Notes under the pieces: model-generated
Seen by the model: only the letters and a program-made list of their open reading frames with translations
The model's database searches: none
Told to the model about the DNA's origin: nothing
Program-made: the position numbers and the translations under genes
Assembly (NCBI RefSeq): GCF_000145215.1
Contig: NC_014392.1
Coordinates: 861,501-925,500 of the forward strand
Source of the DNA: Caldicellulosiruptor obsidiansis OB47
GTDB lineage: Bacteria; Bacillota; Thermoanaerobacteria; Caldicellulosiruptorales; Caldicellulosiruptoraceae
DNA: 64,000 nt
Direction of reading: 5' to 3'
In this document: positions 17,324-25,693 of the stretch, in pieces
Layout of the letters: each line of letters begins with the position of its first letter
How positions within the stretch are numbered: position 1 is the first letter of the stretch

Positions 17324-18448
17324 TTGAAAAGGATGAGAAAAAGCAGGAAGTGGCTGATAATTGGATTGATAGGTTTAATACTGGTTTATTTTGGTTTTAG
17401 ATTTTTTTCAAACAGATATATCATTGTAGATGGCAAAGTTATAATGAACACTTTGTCAATTAATGATACACATGATGTGATAACAAGCATGCAAGATAGA
17501 GGAGAGTATAATAACGCTGCAGCTCTTGCTAAATGGATTGTTAAAAATGCTAAAACTTCTGATGAAAAAATAAACGGTTATTATCGACTTGTGGAGATAG
17601 CTCACCAGATTGATAATCCGATGATGGAGGAGTATTATGCAGACCTTGCTTTGAAAAGTATAGATAATAGAACATCGAGATTGATGAGAAAAATGGCATA
17701 TTATGCAAAATCTATTGCTGTTGCTCAGAGAAGTTGGGAACTTGGAGAAATAGAAAGAATGAAAGAATCCGTCAGCTGGTTAGAAAAATCCTTAAAGATA
17801 AGTGACTCTACGAATCCAAGAGACACGTGGTACTTTAATACCATGGCATACTATAGTCTTGCAGAAACGTATTTGGAAGCATATGGGAATTACAAGAAAG
17901 CACTTGAATACATAGAAAAGTTCTTGGAACTTTATAAGGAAGATAATGAAAATAAATTTTTAAAAAGATATATTGAACTTCTATCATATTCAGGAGACTG
18001 TTATTATGAGTTAGGCATGAAGGATAAATTAAGAAATGTGTACAGCATCTGGAAAAAGAATTATCCAAAATACAAAGATTATTTTAAAAATTATAAGTTT
18101 CAATTAAAAATGTTAGAATTTCTAAACAAACTAATTGATGGCAAATATAAAGAGGCAGAAGAAATTATGAAGAAGGAAGATCCAGATTATTTAGGGATTT
18201 ACTATTATCGAAAGGTAGGGGATATTGAAAAGGGTAAGAGAGCGTTGATAGGTTTTGGGAAGAGTAATATACAGCTTTATCCATTTCCACTTTTTCAGAG
18301 GTGGGTAAAAGAGTTTAAGCTAAGTGAGAAAGAGAAGAAGGAACTTGAGGTTATGTGGAAGAGATGGGTTGAAGAGAACAGGAAAAAATGTTTGACCACA
18401 AATGTGCTGAGAAGTGATAAAGAGATAGCAAAGAGGGGTTGGAGATAG
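17324..18448 (+). CDS. Membrane-anchored helical-repeat (TPR-like) protein, copy 2
   Basis: A 374-aa counterpart of the copy 1 protein, with the same basic N-terminus, one membrane segment (about residues 9-27) and a long TPR-like helical region. It is one codon shorter near residue 31. Differences spread over residues 1-260 and include many radical changes, while the last 115 residues are almost unchanged. It shares the TTG start, the GAAGGGG site and direct abutment to the next gene. Confidence 0.82.
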   Translation: MKRMRKSRKWLIIGLIGLILVYFGFRFFSNRYIIVDGKVIMNTLSINDTHDVITSMQDRGEYNNAAALAKWIVKNAKTSDEKINGYYRLVEIAHQIDNPMMEEYYADLALKSIDNRTSRLMRKMAYYAKSIAVAQRSWELGEIERMKESVSWLEKSLKISDSTNPRDTWYFNTMAYYSLAETYLEAYGNYKKALEYIEKFLELYKEDNENKFLKRYIELLSYSGDCYYELGMKDKLRNVYSIWKKNYPKYKDYFKNYKFQLKMLEFLNKLIDGKYKEAEEIMKKEDPDYLGIYYYRKVGDIEKGKRALIGFGKSNIQLYPFPLFQRWVKEFKLSEKEKKELEVMWKRWVEENRKKCLTTNVLRSDKEIAKRGWR

Positions 18449-19123
18449 ATGAGATACCGGTTTGAATGCATGTTTGGGGATGCTGAGAAGGTTTTTTTAG
18501 AGATTTTTTCAGAGAAAAAAGGGAAGGAATATATTCCTATGACAAGAGATGGCGAAAGTTTTGTATGTGAGTTAGAATTATTACCATCAGATGCTTACAA
18601 GTATATTTTTGTGATTGATGACAACATAAGGCTAATTGATCCGACAGCTCCATTTGTTATTCCGACTGAAGATGGACAAATATTTTCCTGCATTGCGATA
18701 AATGCCAATGACGAAATCTTAACCTACGACTTTGAACCAAGCATATTTGTGAAAAACTTTGGTTTTTGTAGCGAAATGGTAGAAGATGGAGAAGTAGTGT
18801 ATAAAAGAGCTTTTTCCAAGAAAGATAATAGAATATATGTAAGAATAGAGTATAGTGATGTTTTAGGATTTCATCAGAGTAGTATTTTGTGGTATAGACC
18901 TGATGGACAATTTTTTTCACAAAGTAGTGGTATTGTATGGAGTGAAGAGAAAAAAGAAGATGGTATAATTGAATGGCATTATGTAGAATTAACTGATCAA
19001 ATACCAACAGGTAAATGGAAAATTAGATTTTTTATTAATGGGCTCTATCTTTTGGAAGATTATTTTATAATAACCCCAACTACCTATGGAATCGAAGCAG
19101 GGATTTTAAAGACATCGTTGTAA
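18449..19123 (+). CDS. Two-domain beta protein with CBM48/E-set-like N-terminus, copy 2
   Basis: Almost identical to the copy 1 protein (two residue differences in 224). The N-terminal E-set/CBM48-like domain and C-terminal Ig-like domain are unchanged. The gene starts at the base after the upstream stop codon. Its near identity contrasts with the strong divergence of the upstream partner. Confidence 0.78.
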   Translation: MRYRFECMFGDAEKVFLEIFSEKKGKEYIPMTRDGESFVCELELLPSDAYKYIFVIDDNIRLIDPTAPFVIPTEDGQIFSCIAINANDEILTYDFEPSIFVKNFGFCSEMVEDGEVVYKRAFSKKDNRIYVRIEYSDVLGFHQSSILWYRPDGQFFSQSSGIVWSEEKKEDGIIEWHYVELTDQIPTGKWKIRFFINGLYLLEDYFIITPTTYGIEAGILKTSL

Positions 19124-19272
19124 AACTGAGAAGAGAAAATAGTATTTTTCACAATAGAATTTGAAAGAAAAATTAAAAATTGTTAGAGAAAGTGACGTTG
19201 GTGAAAAATTATTTACCAAAATAGTTTTTGCCATATTTTTTATATATGTTTAAGGTGATGATTAGAGAAGAA

Positions 19273-19311
19273 GGGGAGAGAGGTGTAATATAAATCCAAA
19301 AGTCTCTCCCC
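19273..19311. terminator. Bidirectional terminator, copy 2
   Basis: GGGGAGAGA (19273-19281) and TCTCTCCCC (19303-19311) form the same stem as in copy 1 between convergent genes. Confidence 0.65.
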
Positions 19312-19341
19312 CTATTATTTACTCAATATAAAAATTCCATA

Positions 19342-20091
19342 TTAAATAACATAATTAACAAGCTTTCCAATTCCTTCGATTTCAACTTCAACAACATCTC
19401 CTTTTTTCATGCTTCCAATTCCAGAAGGAGTTCCTGTTATTATCACGTCAAAAGGTTTTAAGGTCATTATAGAGCTTACATAACTTACAAGCTCCTGCAC
19501 AGTGAAGATGAAATTGCTTGTGTTAGAATTTTGAACAAGTTTGCCATTAAGATAGGTTTTAATTGGGCTGTTGTTTGGGTCAATTTCATCTGTTATAATA
19601 GGACCAAGTGGTAGAAAAGTGTCAAAAGATTTTGCTACAGTCCACTGACCATTTTTAGGCTGAAGATCCCTTGCTGTCACATCATTTGCGCATGTATAAC
19701 CAAGTATGTACTCATCTGCCTCTTGAGGTTTTACATTGTGACACTCTTTTTTTATAACCACCGCAAGCTCTCCTTCATAGTCCACTTGGCTACTCATATG
19801 CTGCGGATAAATTATACTGTCGTTGTGGCCAATCACACATGTCGGGGGTTTTAGGAATAGCACAGGACTTTCTGGAAGTTCAAGTCCAAGTTCTTTCGCA
19901 TGATCTTTGTAGTTAAGACCTACACAGACAATCTTTGAAGGCTTGACAGGCGGCAAAATTTTTAAATCCTCTATTGAATAAGACTCTTTACCCACTTTCA
20001 ATGGTTCGAGACTTTTTACAACTTTTACAATACTGTCTTCCACAAGTCCAAAAAATGTTTTATTTGCATAAAAAAATCTTCCGACTTTCAT
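19342..20091 (-). CDS. Fumarylacetoacetate hydrolase family protein, copy 2
   Basis: A 249-aa FAH-superfamily protein with the same motifs as copy 1 (GLNYKDHAKE, VDYEGELAVV, GTPSGIG) and two residue changes. It is divergent from the AOR-associated Fe-S gene. The 266-nt gap between them carries the AOR promoter and the right edge of the duplication. Confidence 0.93.
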   Translation of the reverse strand: MKVGRFFYANKTFFGLVEDSIVKVVKSLEPLKVGKESYSIEDLKILPPVKPSKIVCVGLNYKDHAKELGLELPESPVLFLKPPTCVIGHNDSIIYPQHMSSQVDYEGELAVVIKKECHNVKPQEADEYILGYTCANDVTARDLQPKNGQWTVAKSFDTFLPLGPIITDEIDPNNSPIKTYLNGKLVQNSNTSNFIFTVQELVSYVSSIMTLKPFDVIITGTPSGIGSMKKGDVVEVEIEGIGKLVNYVI

Positions 20092-20187
20092 GTGTCTTTA
20101 GCACCTCTCAATAATGTAAAATATAACTTAGTTAAGATTATATAATATCGTGCCTAAAAACACAAATAATAAATTGCAAGTAGCCTC

Positions 20188-20216
20188 TTGTAAACTTTCA
20201 TTTTGGATGATATAAT
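20188..20216 (+). promoter_or_regulatory. Promoter of the AOR operon
   Basis: TTGTAA (20188-20193), 17-nt spacer, TATAAT (20211-20216) with an extended TG. It lies about 140 nt upstream of the Fe-S gene and inside the duplicated unit. The rest of the gap is AT-rich, and I see no other feature there except the duplication end at 20288. Confidence 0.7.
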
Positions 20217-20357
20217 AAGATTGTTAAATTTTAAACGAAATTTGGATTTTGGGTGATTAAGGAACTGATATTTTGGGTATTAATTAAATTAGTATTTTTA
20301 TTAGAGGATAATAATTTTAGAAAGTTTTAAAATATGATTTTACAGGTGGTGATTTAA

Positions 20358-20768
20358 TTGCCAAAGGTTCTTCGAGCTGATAATATGAACAAATGTCTTG
20401 GATGCTTTACATGCATGCTCACATGTGCAGCAGTGAACCATAACAATCACAACCTTGCAAAAAGCTCAATAAAAGTTAAGACAAGAGGAGGACTTCAGAG
20501 TAAGTTTGCAGCAACAGTTTGTGTTGCGTGCAAAGAACCAGCGTGTGCAGAGGCTTGTCCCACAAATGCGCTTGTTAAAAGGCCCGGTGGCGGTGTTAAG
20601 CTAATTGAAGAAAAATGCATTGCATGCGAAAAATGTGTTAGCGCATGCATAGTTGGTTCAATTCACATGGACTATGATAGAAAAATCCCAATTGTTTGCA
20701 AACACTGTGGGGCATGTGTGAGAATGTGCCCACACAATTGTCTTTCAATGGAAGAGGTGAGTGAGTAA
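20358..20768 (+). CDS. AOR-associated 4Fe-4S ferredoxin-type protein
   Basis: A 136-aa iron-sulfur protein with four Cys clusters: CLGCFTCMLTC, CVACKEPACAEAC, CIACEKCVSAC and CKHCGACVRMC. That is enough for up to four [4Fe-4S] centres, in the style of HycB/AOR-coupled electron carriers. It probably passes electrons between the adjacent aldehyde oxidoreductase and ferredoxin. The TTG start at 20358 follows AGGTGGTGAT. Its stop is two bases before the AOR ATG, indicating coupled translation. Confidence 0.93.
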   Translation: MPKVLRADNMNKCLGCFTCMLTCAAVNHNNHNLAKSSIKVKTRGGLQSKFAATVCVACKEPACAEACPTNALVKRPGGGVKLIEEKCIACEKCVSACIVGSIHMDYDRKIPIVCKHCGACVRMCPHNCLSMEEVSE

Positions 20769-20769
20769 G

Positions 20770-22530
20770 ATGATAGGCAAGGACTTTATAAGAGTGCTTT
20801 ATATTGACCTTACAAACAAAAAAGCAGATATTCAAGAAAGGGAGGATCTTTACAAATACTTAGGCGGAGCAGGTGTTGCAGCAAAACTTTTAGAGGAAAA
20901 TATGAAAAAAGGTGTTGACCCTTTGCATGAAAGCCAGCCTCTCATTATATCTATAGGACCTCTTTCAACTATCTTTCCTGTTGTGACAAAAGCTGTTGCT
21001 ACTTTTGTCTCACCCCATACAGGAGAATACGGGGAAAGTCATGCAGGTGGCAGACTTGCAATGGCTATAAGAAATGCAGGGTATGATGCAATAGTTATAA
21101 CAGGAAAAGCTCAAAAGCCCACATACCTTGTCATTACAGATAAGAATATTGAATTTAAAGATGCAAGAGCTATGTGGGGACTTGACATAGAGGAGACAGG
21201 AAGGGTTATAAGAGAAAGAGAGCCAGGTCCAGGGAAAAGAAGTATAATCAGAATTGGCAGGGCAGGCGAAAACCTTGTAACATACTCTTGTGTCAACGTT
21301 GATACTTACAGACATTTTGGAAGGCTTGGCATAGGAGCAGTCTTTGGAAGCAAAAACCTCAAAGCGATGATGATAATGGGCGAAGAGGATTTGCCTATTT
21401 CGAATTTAAAAGAGTACTTTAAGACTTATCAGGAGATATACAAAAAAGTTACACAGACAGATGCAATGGCGAAGTATCATGAGCTTGGGACACCTATGAA
21501 CATCAAAGTGCTAAACAGCATAAGTTCTCTTCCAACTAAGAATTTACTTCAGTCTACATTTGAGCATGCGGACGATATCTCAGGTGAGACGTTTGCCGAA
21601 AAGAACCTGGTCAGAAAGGTTTCGTGTGTTGGCTGTCCCATTGGATGCATCCATATAGGGCAGTTCAGACGCGAGTTTGACAAGGGATATGAGTATGAGT
21701 CTATTGCTGTATCGTATGACCATGAACTTATATATGCTTTAGGTAGTCTTTTAGGAATAAAAACAACTGATGAGGTCCTTCAGATTATTGATGAGGTAGA
21801 ACTTGCAGGACTTGATGCTATCTCAACAGGTGTTGTATTGGCATGGGCAACAGAAGCACTCAAAAAAGGTCTTATCTCAAGAGAAGACACTCTTGCTGAC
21901 CTTGAGTTTGGCAACACCATGGAGTATGTAAAAGCAATTGACAATATTGCAGACAGGGTAAACGAGTTTTACTACACAATTGGCAAAGGTCTCAAAGAGG
22001 CTGTGAAAAAATATGGAGGAGAAGAGTTTGCACTTTTGTATGGTGGCAATGAGATGGCAGGATATCATACAGGCTATGCATTTGCGCTTGGTCAAACAGT
22101 TGGTGCAAGGCATTCTCACTTAGACAATGCAGGTTACTCTTATGACCAGAGCGCAAAAGAATTAAAAGATGAGGAAATAATAGATTATGTGATTAATGAA
22201 GAGAAGGAAAGAGCAGTGCTCACATCGCTGTGCATATGTCTATTTGCACGAAAGGTGTATGACAGGTCAACTATCTTGAAAGCATTAAATGCGGTTGGTA
22301 TAAACTGGACTAATGATGACCTTACACGACTTGCAAATGACGTATTTTTTACTAAACTAAAAATCAAAAAGGAGCTTGGATATTCACTTGAAAATTATAA
22401 ATTTCCGAAGAGAATATTTGAAACACCTACAATGTGGGGAAAGATGGATGAAGAGAGGTTAAATAGGCTTTTGAAGATGTATATCGAGAGGGTGGAAAAA
22501 GAATATGAAGATTGGAGTAGAGGTAAATAG
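20770..22530 (+). CDS. aor: Aldehyde:ferredoxin oxidoreductase, tungsten-type
   Basis: The 586-aa protein belongs to the AOR family: tungstopterin enzymes that oxidise aldehydes to acids, or the reverse, with ferredoxin. The N-terminal pattern IRVLYIDLTNKK and LGGAGVAAKLL is typical. The first cluster cysteines are C286, C289 and C293 (CVGCPIGC), and the fourth is probably in LTSLCICLFARK near residue 490. The HLDNAGYSYDQ segment corresponds to the pterin-binding DxxGxC-like motif. I choose ATG 20770 over GTG 20761 because GAGGTGAG lies just upstream. The MoaD-like gene overlaps its end by 26 nt. Confidence 0.95.
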   Translation: MIGKDFIRVLYIDLTNKKADIQEREDLYKYLGGAGVAAKLLEENMKKGVDPLHESQPLIISIGPLSTIFPVVTKAVATFVSPHTGEYGESHAGGRLAMAIRNAGYDAIVITGKAQKPTYLVITDKNIEFKDARAMWGLDIEETGRVIREREPGPGKRSIIRIGRAGENLVTYSCVNVDTYRHFGRLGIGAVFGSKNLKAMMIMGEEDLPISNLKEYFKTYQEIYKKVTQTDAMAKYHELGTPMNIKVLNSISSLPTKNLLQSTFEHADDISGETFAEKNLVRKVSCVGCPIGCIHIGQFRREFDKGYEYESIAVSYDHELIYALGSLLGIKTTDEVLQIIDEVELAGLDAISTGVVLAWATEALKKGLISREDTLADLEFGNTMEYVKAIDNIADRVNEFYYTIGKGLKEAVKKYGGEEFALLYGGNEMAGYHTGYAFALGQTVGARHSHLDNAGYSYDQSAKELKDEEIIDYVINEEKERAVLTSLCICLFARKVYDRSTILKALNAVGINWTNDDLTRLANDVFFTKLKIKKELGYSLENYKFPKRIFETPTMWGKMDEERLNRLLKMYIERVEKEYEDWSRGK

Positions 22531-22735
22531 TTTCTTTAGCAGGTATGGCAGCAGGATAGGCAAAATGGAAATTGAGATTGACCAGAACACAAATGTAGAA
22601 AAGCTTCTTGAGAACTTAAACATTCCAAAAGACAAGGTTGGATTTGTGGTTGTTAATCAAAAAAGGGTTGACTTTAGCTATGTGTTGTCGGAAAATGATA
22701 GTGTGTATATAACTCCATATGCAACTGGAGGATAA
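22505..22735 (+). CDS. MoaD/ThiS-family sulfur carrier
   Basis: A 76-aa ubiquitin-like protein ending in TGG, the C-terminal Gly-Gly that is adenylated and thiocarboxylated. It would donate sulfur for the dithiolene of molybdopterin/tungstopterin. The start lies inside the AOR gene (26-nt overlap) and the E1-like gene starts three bases after its stop. That placement supports a cofactor role rather than thiamine synthesis. Confidence 0.88.
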   Translation: MKIGVEVNSFFSRYGSRIGKMEIEIDQNTNVEKLLENLNIPKDKVGFVVVNQKRVDFSYVLSENDSVYITPYATGG

Positions 22736-22738
22736 TAT

Positions 22739-23425
22739 ATGGCTATACAAGGAAGATATATAAAAAACATAGGTGCTTTGAGTATAGATGCTCAAAAAAA
22801 ACTTTTTTCAACAACAGTTGCGGTTGTTGGAGTAGGCGGAATAGGTGGTTTTTTAATTGAAGGTCTGGCACGACTTGGAGTAAAAAAAATTATAGCAGTT
22901 GATATGGACTCTTTTGATGAGACGAATTTAAATAGGCAGATAATTTCTAATGTAAGCAACCTTGGAAAATTCAAAGTATTTGAGGCTGAAAAAAGAGTAA
23001 AAGAAATAAATCCTGCAGTTTATTTTGAACCAATAAAGGAAAAGGCTTATTTAGAAAACCTTGATATATTTTTGATGGAAGCAAGTTATATCTTTGATGC
23101 AACTGACAATATAGAAATAAGAAAGAGTCTTTCAAAGTTTGCACAAAAGATGGACAAGGTTTTAATTCACGGAGGGTGTGCTGGCTGGTATGCCCAGATT
23201 GCCATCATTACAAAAGACACACATGGAATAGAAAAACTTTTGGGAGAGACAAATGTTGAGGGTGCTGAAAAAGACCTTGGCAACCCGATTTTTGCACCAA
23301 TGCTGACAGCAGCCTTTGAACTTTCTGAGTTTTGTAAGCTGATATCAGATCAGGGTGAGAACTTAATTGGAAAGTGTATGATTATAAATCTTCTGACAAA
23401 TGAATATAGAATTTTCGAATTTTAG
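22739..23425 (+). CDS. ThiF/MoeB-family E1-like adenylyltransferase
   Basis: A 228-aa protein that should adenylate the C-terminus of the preceding MoaD-like carrier. The Rossmann ATP site VVGVGGIGGFLIEGLARLG begins near residue 30, followed by the DxDxxxxxNLNRQ motif (DMDSFDETNLNRQ) and DATDN near residue 120. The C-terminal CxxC zinc pairs seen in many MoeB proteins are not evident, as in several short ThiF-like proteins. Its stop codon overlaps the first base of the riboswitch P1 stem, so aor to thiF-like forms one transcript and the next unit is separately gated. Confidence 0.9.
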   Translation: MAIQGRYIKNIGALSIDAQKKLFSTTVAVVGVGGIGGFLIEGLARLGVKKIIAVDMDSFDETNLNRQIISNVSNLGKFKVFEAEKRVKEINPAVYFEPIKEKAYLENLDIFLMEASYIFDATDNIEIRKSLSKFAQKMDKVLIHGGCAGWYAQIAIITKDTHGIEKLLGETNVEGAEKDLGNPIFAPMLTAAFELSEFCKLISDQGENLIGKCMIINLLTNEYRIFEF

Positions 23426-23542
23426 AATCTTTCCGAGCCATAGCAGCCTAAAAAGAGAAGTTTATTCTCTTCATGGTGCTATGGCCGATAGGGTGCAGAT
23501 TTGGGAAACCGCTGCGCCTCCCGCTTTGGAAAGGAAAGATTC
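23425..23542 (+). promoter_or_regulatory. Moco/Tuco-family riboswitch aptamer
   Basis: The sequence and helices fit the molybdenum/tungsten cofactor RNA motif. P1 is perfect (GAATCTTTCC 23425-23434 with GGAAAGATTC 23533-23542). P2 is perfect (GCCATAGCA 23437-23445 with TGCTATGGC 23477-23485). A P3-like hairpin forms from AAGAGAA and TTCTCTT (23453-23471), and P4 is GGTGCAG with CTGCGCC. The conserved strings CCGAGCCA, GGCCGATAGGGTGCAG, GGGAAACCGCTGCGCCTCCCGC are present. It precedes tungstate uptake and pterin-cofactor genes, so it probably senses Moco or its tungsten analogue. The P3 hairpin favours Moco-type, the context favours tungsten. Confidence 0.88.
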
Positions 23543-23561
23543 TTCTAAAACTTGGTTTTAG

Positions 23562-23612
23562 AAGGATACTCTTTTGCTTCAAGTTTCAAAGCGGGAGAGT
23601 ATCCTTTTTTAT
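23562..23612 (+). terminator. Riboswitch expression-platform terminator
   Basis: AAGGATACTCT (23563-23573) pairs with AGAGTATCCTT (23596-23606), followed by TTTTT. The 3' side of its loop, TTCAAAGCGGGAG (23585-23597), can instead pair with CTCCCGCTTTGGA inside the aptamer (23518-23530) with one G-U. The two states are mutually exclusive, so ligand binding should favour termination before tupA. Confidence 0.88.
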
Positions 23613-23645
23613 TTTTGAAAATACAAAAAGGCGGGAGACCAGAAA

Positions 23646-24461
23646 ATGCAAAAAGAAAAGTATCTCAGAAATTTTGCAGTACTACTTACTTTTATTTTCG
23701 TTGCTACTTTAAGCTTTCTTTCATTTTCTTACTATAAAACTTTCAAGATAGCTACAACTACAAGTATATACGATAGTGGTTTTCTGGACTTTGTAATACC
23801 TGCATTCAAAAAGAAGAACAATATGAAATTGGCATTCATTTCAGTAGGAAGCGGTCAGGCAGTCAAGATTTTCAAAAATGGCGATGCTGATGGAATAATA
23901 ATACATGAAAGGTCATTTTTAGATGAACTTGAAAAAACAAAGCTGATAAATGGTTATAGCGCATTTGTTTCGAACTATTTTATACTTGTTGGGCCAAAAG
24001 ATAAAAAGGATTTATTTAAAAAGGTAAAAAGTGTCCAAGAAGCTTTTGCACTGATAAGAAAAAATAACTTTAAATTTGTGTCACGTGCAGACAATTCAGC
24101 AACTTATATTAGAGAACTTGAGATATGGAAGTTAGCAAAGGTCCAGCCAAATTTTGGAGGATATATAAAGTCAGGGCAGGGTATGGGAATGAGTCTAAAT
24201 CTTGCAAATGAAAAGGGAGCTTTTATTCTCACCGATGAAGCAACATTTTACAAAATGAAAGATAAATTAGATAGTTTGGATGTAGTTTATCAAAATTCAA
24301 AGGAGCAAGTACTTACAAATATATATTACTTTGCTTACTCACCTAAAAAAGTACAGCTTTCCAAGTTTGCTGCATACTTGAAAAGCAAGGAATTTAAAAA
24401 TCTTGTAAGTTCTTTTAACCAAAAATTCTTCAAAAAAGAAATATACAGAGTTGTAAAATGA
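23646..24461 (+). CDS. tupA: Tungstate ABC transporter, substrate-binding protein
   Basis: A 271-aa binding protein with an N-terminal membrane/signal segment (about residues 8-30). The TupA pattern is clear: TTTSIYDSGFLDFVIPAF, SVGSGQAVKIFKNGDADGIIIHE, then FVSNYFILVGPKDK and FVSRADNSATYIRELEIWK. No lipobox Cys is seen after the signal segment, so it may stay anchored by its first helix. The ATG at 23646 uses GGGAG at 23633-23637, which is also complementary to the riboswitch CTCCC. First gene of a long cofactor unit. Confidence 0.9.
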   Translation: MQKEKYLRNFAVLLTFIFVATLSFLSFSYYKTFKIATTTSIYDSGFLDFVIPAFKKKNNMKLAFISVGSGQAVKIFKNGDADGIIIHERSFLDELEKTKLINGYSAFVSNYFILVGPKDKKDLFKKVKSVQEAFALIRKNNFKFVSRADNSATYIRELEIWKLAKVQPNFGGYIKSGQGMGMSLNLANEKGAFILTDEATFYKMKDKLDSLDVVYQNSKEQVLTNIYYFAYSPKKVQLSKFAAYLKSKEFKNLVSSFNQKFFKKEIYRVVK

Positions 24462-24480
24462 GTGGTCAAGAGGTAACGAG

Positions 24481-25113
24481 ATGTTGGCAAATGTAGTTCT
24501 TTCAACTTTGATTGTTTGTATTCCTTCGACATTCTTGGCGATTTTGATAGGTGTTCCTGCAGGATATTTTCTCAAAGTCAAAAGATTTAAATACAGAAAG
24601 ATGCTAATTAGAATAGTTTATACTCTATCTGGGCTACCACCCGTGCTCGCAGGACTGCTGGTATATATACTTCTTTCCAGAAAAGGTCCTCTTGGTTTTT
24701 TGGACATACTTTTTACCAAATGGGCTATGATCATTACCCAGGTAATACTCATTGTTCCTATAGTCACACTGTATACCCTGTCTGGACTAAAAAATATAGA
24801 TAGTGTTCTTGAAAACTTGGATTATTTGAATGTGAAGGGATGCAAAAGGCATACAGCCATTGTGAGGGAGTATTTAAAAGAGATAATATATGCTATTGTT
24901 TTAGGTCTTTCAAGAGCAATTTCTGAGGTTGGTGGAGTTTTGATTGTTGGGGGGAACATAGAAGGAAGCACACGGATTTTAACAACAGCCATAATTTTTG
25001 AAATTACCAAGGGTGAGTTTTCACACGCTCTTTTGCTGGGTGCGGTACTGCTTGCTATCTCATTTACTTTTAATACAATTTTGCAAATATTGCAGGGTGA
25101 TGCTTTTGATTAA
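24481..25113 (+). CDS. tupB: Tungstate ABC transporter, permease
   Basis: A 210-aa permease with about five membrane segments. The EAA-like loop reads LDYLNVKGCKRHTAIVREYLKEIIYAIVLGLSRAISEVG, where the family has EAARTLGA...G.....P. The GLSRAISEVGGVLIVGGNI ending is typical of TupB/ModB-type permeases. ATG 24481 follows AAGAGGTAACG. It overlaps tupC by 14 nt. Confidence 0.9.
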   Translation: MLANVVLSTLIVCIPSTFLAILIGVPAGYFLKVKRFKYRKMLIRIVYTLSGLPPVLAGLLVYILLSRKGPLGFLDILFTKWAMIITQVILIVPIVTLYTLSGLKNIDSVLENLDYLNVKGCKRHTAIVREYLKEIIYAIVLGLSRAISEVGGVLIVGGNIEGSTRILTTAIIFEITKGEFSHALLLGAVLLAISFTFNTILQILQGDAFD

Positions 25114-25693
25114 AGTGATAGATGTAAAAAAGAATTTTGGGCAGAGGATATTGTTTGAGTGTAAGAGTCTCACATTTGAAAAGAAAGGACTTTATATTAT
25201 AAAAGGACCAAACGGTTGCGGGAAGACCACATTTTTGAAAATGCTATTTGGAAAGGACAAAGAATATTTAGGTATAATACACAATCTGTTCAATAAAAAC
25301 ATTATGCTTCCACAGCAGCCATATTTTTTTAAAGGGTCGGTTGAATATAATCTTGCACTTGCTCTTTCGCATGAGAATCTAAAGTCTGCCCAGGAGGTTT
25401 TAAAGATGTTTGGTGTTCCTCTTAAAACCAACATAAATCAGCTCTCAGCTGGGCAGAGACAGCTAATAAGTTTCTTAAGAGCGTTTTATATACCTTCTGA
25501 TGTACTTTTTTTGGATGAGCCCGATTCCTTTCTCGACATAGATGTAAAAGAGTTTGTGTACAGACTTATAGAAGATGAAGCACAAAAAAGGTGTATAATA
25601 GTTGTAACGCACCATCAAAGTGCAGCTTTGAAGGGTAATATGATATATTTTGAAAATGGTCAGATTATTAAAGAAGGGGAGCTCTACAAATGA
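25100..25693 (+). CDS. tupC: Tungstate ABC transporter, ATP-binding protein
   Basis: A short 197-aa ABC ATPase with Walker A GPNGCGKTT near residue 36, signature LSAGQRQLI, Walker B VLFLDEPDS and the switch His in VVTHH. It lacks the regulatory C-terminal domain found in ModC. I place the start at ATG 25100 inside tupB; a TTG two codons later (25106) has better spacing to AGGG. It energises TupAB and overlaps moeA by 4 nt. Confidence 0.9.
   Translation: MLLIKVIDVKKNFGQRILFECKSLTFEKKGLYIIKGPNGCGKTTFLKMLFGKDKEYLGIIHNLFNKNIMLPQQPYFFKGSVEYNLALALSHENLKSAQEVLKMFGVPLKTNINQLSAGQRQLISFLRAFYIPSDVLFLDEPDSFLDIDVKEFVYRLIEDEAQKRCIIVVTHHQSAALKGNMIYFENGQIIKEGELYK

Larger units (their letters stand above)
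15141..20288 (+). repeat. Tandem duplication unit, copy 2 (5148 bp)
   Basis: Second copy of the 5.15-kb unit, running from AATGGAAAAAGACATAATAT to ATTAATTAAA, after which the sequence is unique. It is three bases shorter overall: one T more in the homopolymer, one T fewer at the frameshift site, and one codon fewer in the helical-repeat gene. Divergence from copy 1 is patchy rather than even. Confidence 0.95.

Noticed and set aside
9990-20288. Composite transposon or integrated element as the cause of the duplication
   Set aside because: No transposase, integrase, terminal inverted repeats or target-site duplication are seen at the ends; a simple tandem duplication explains the order.
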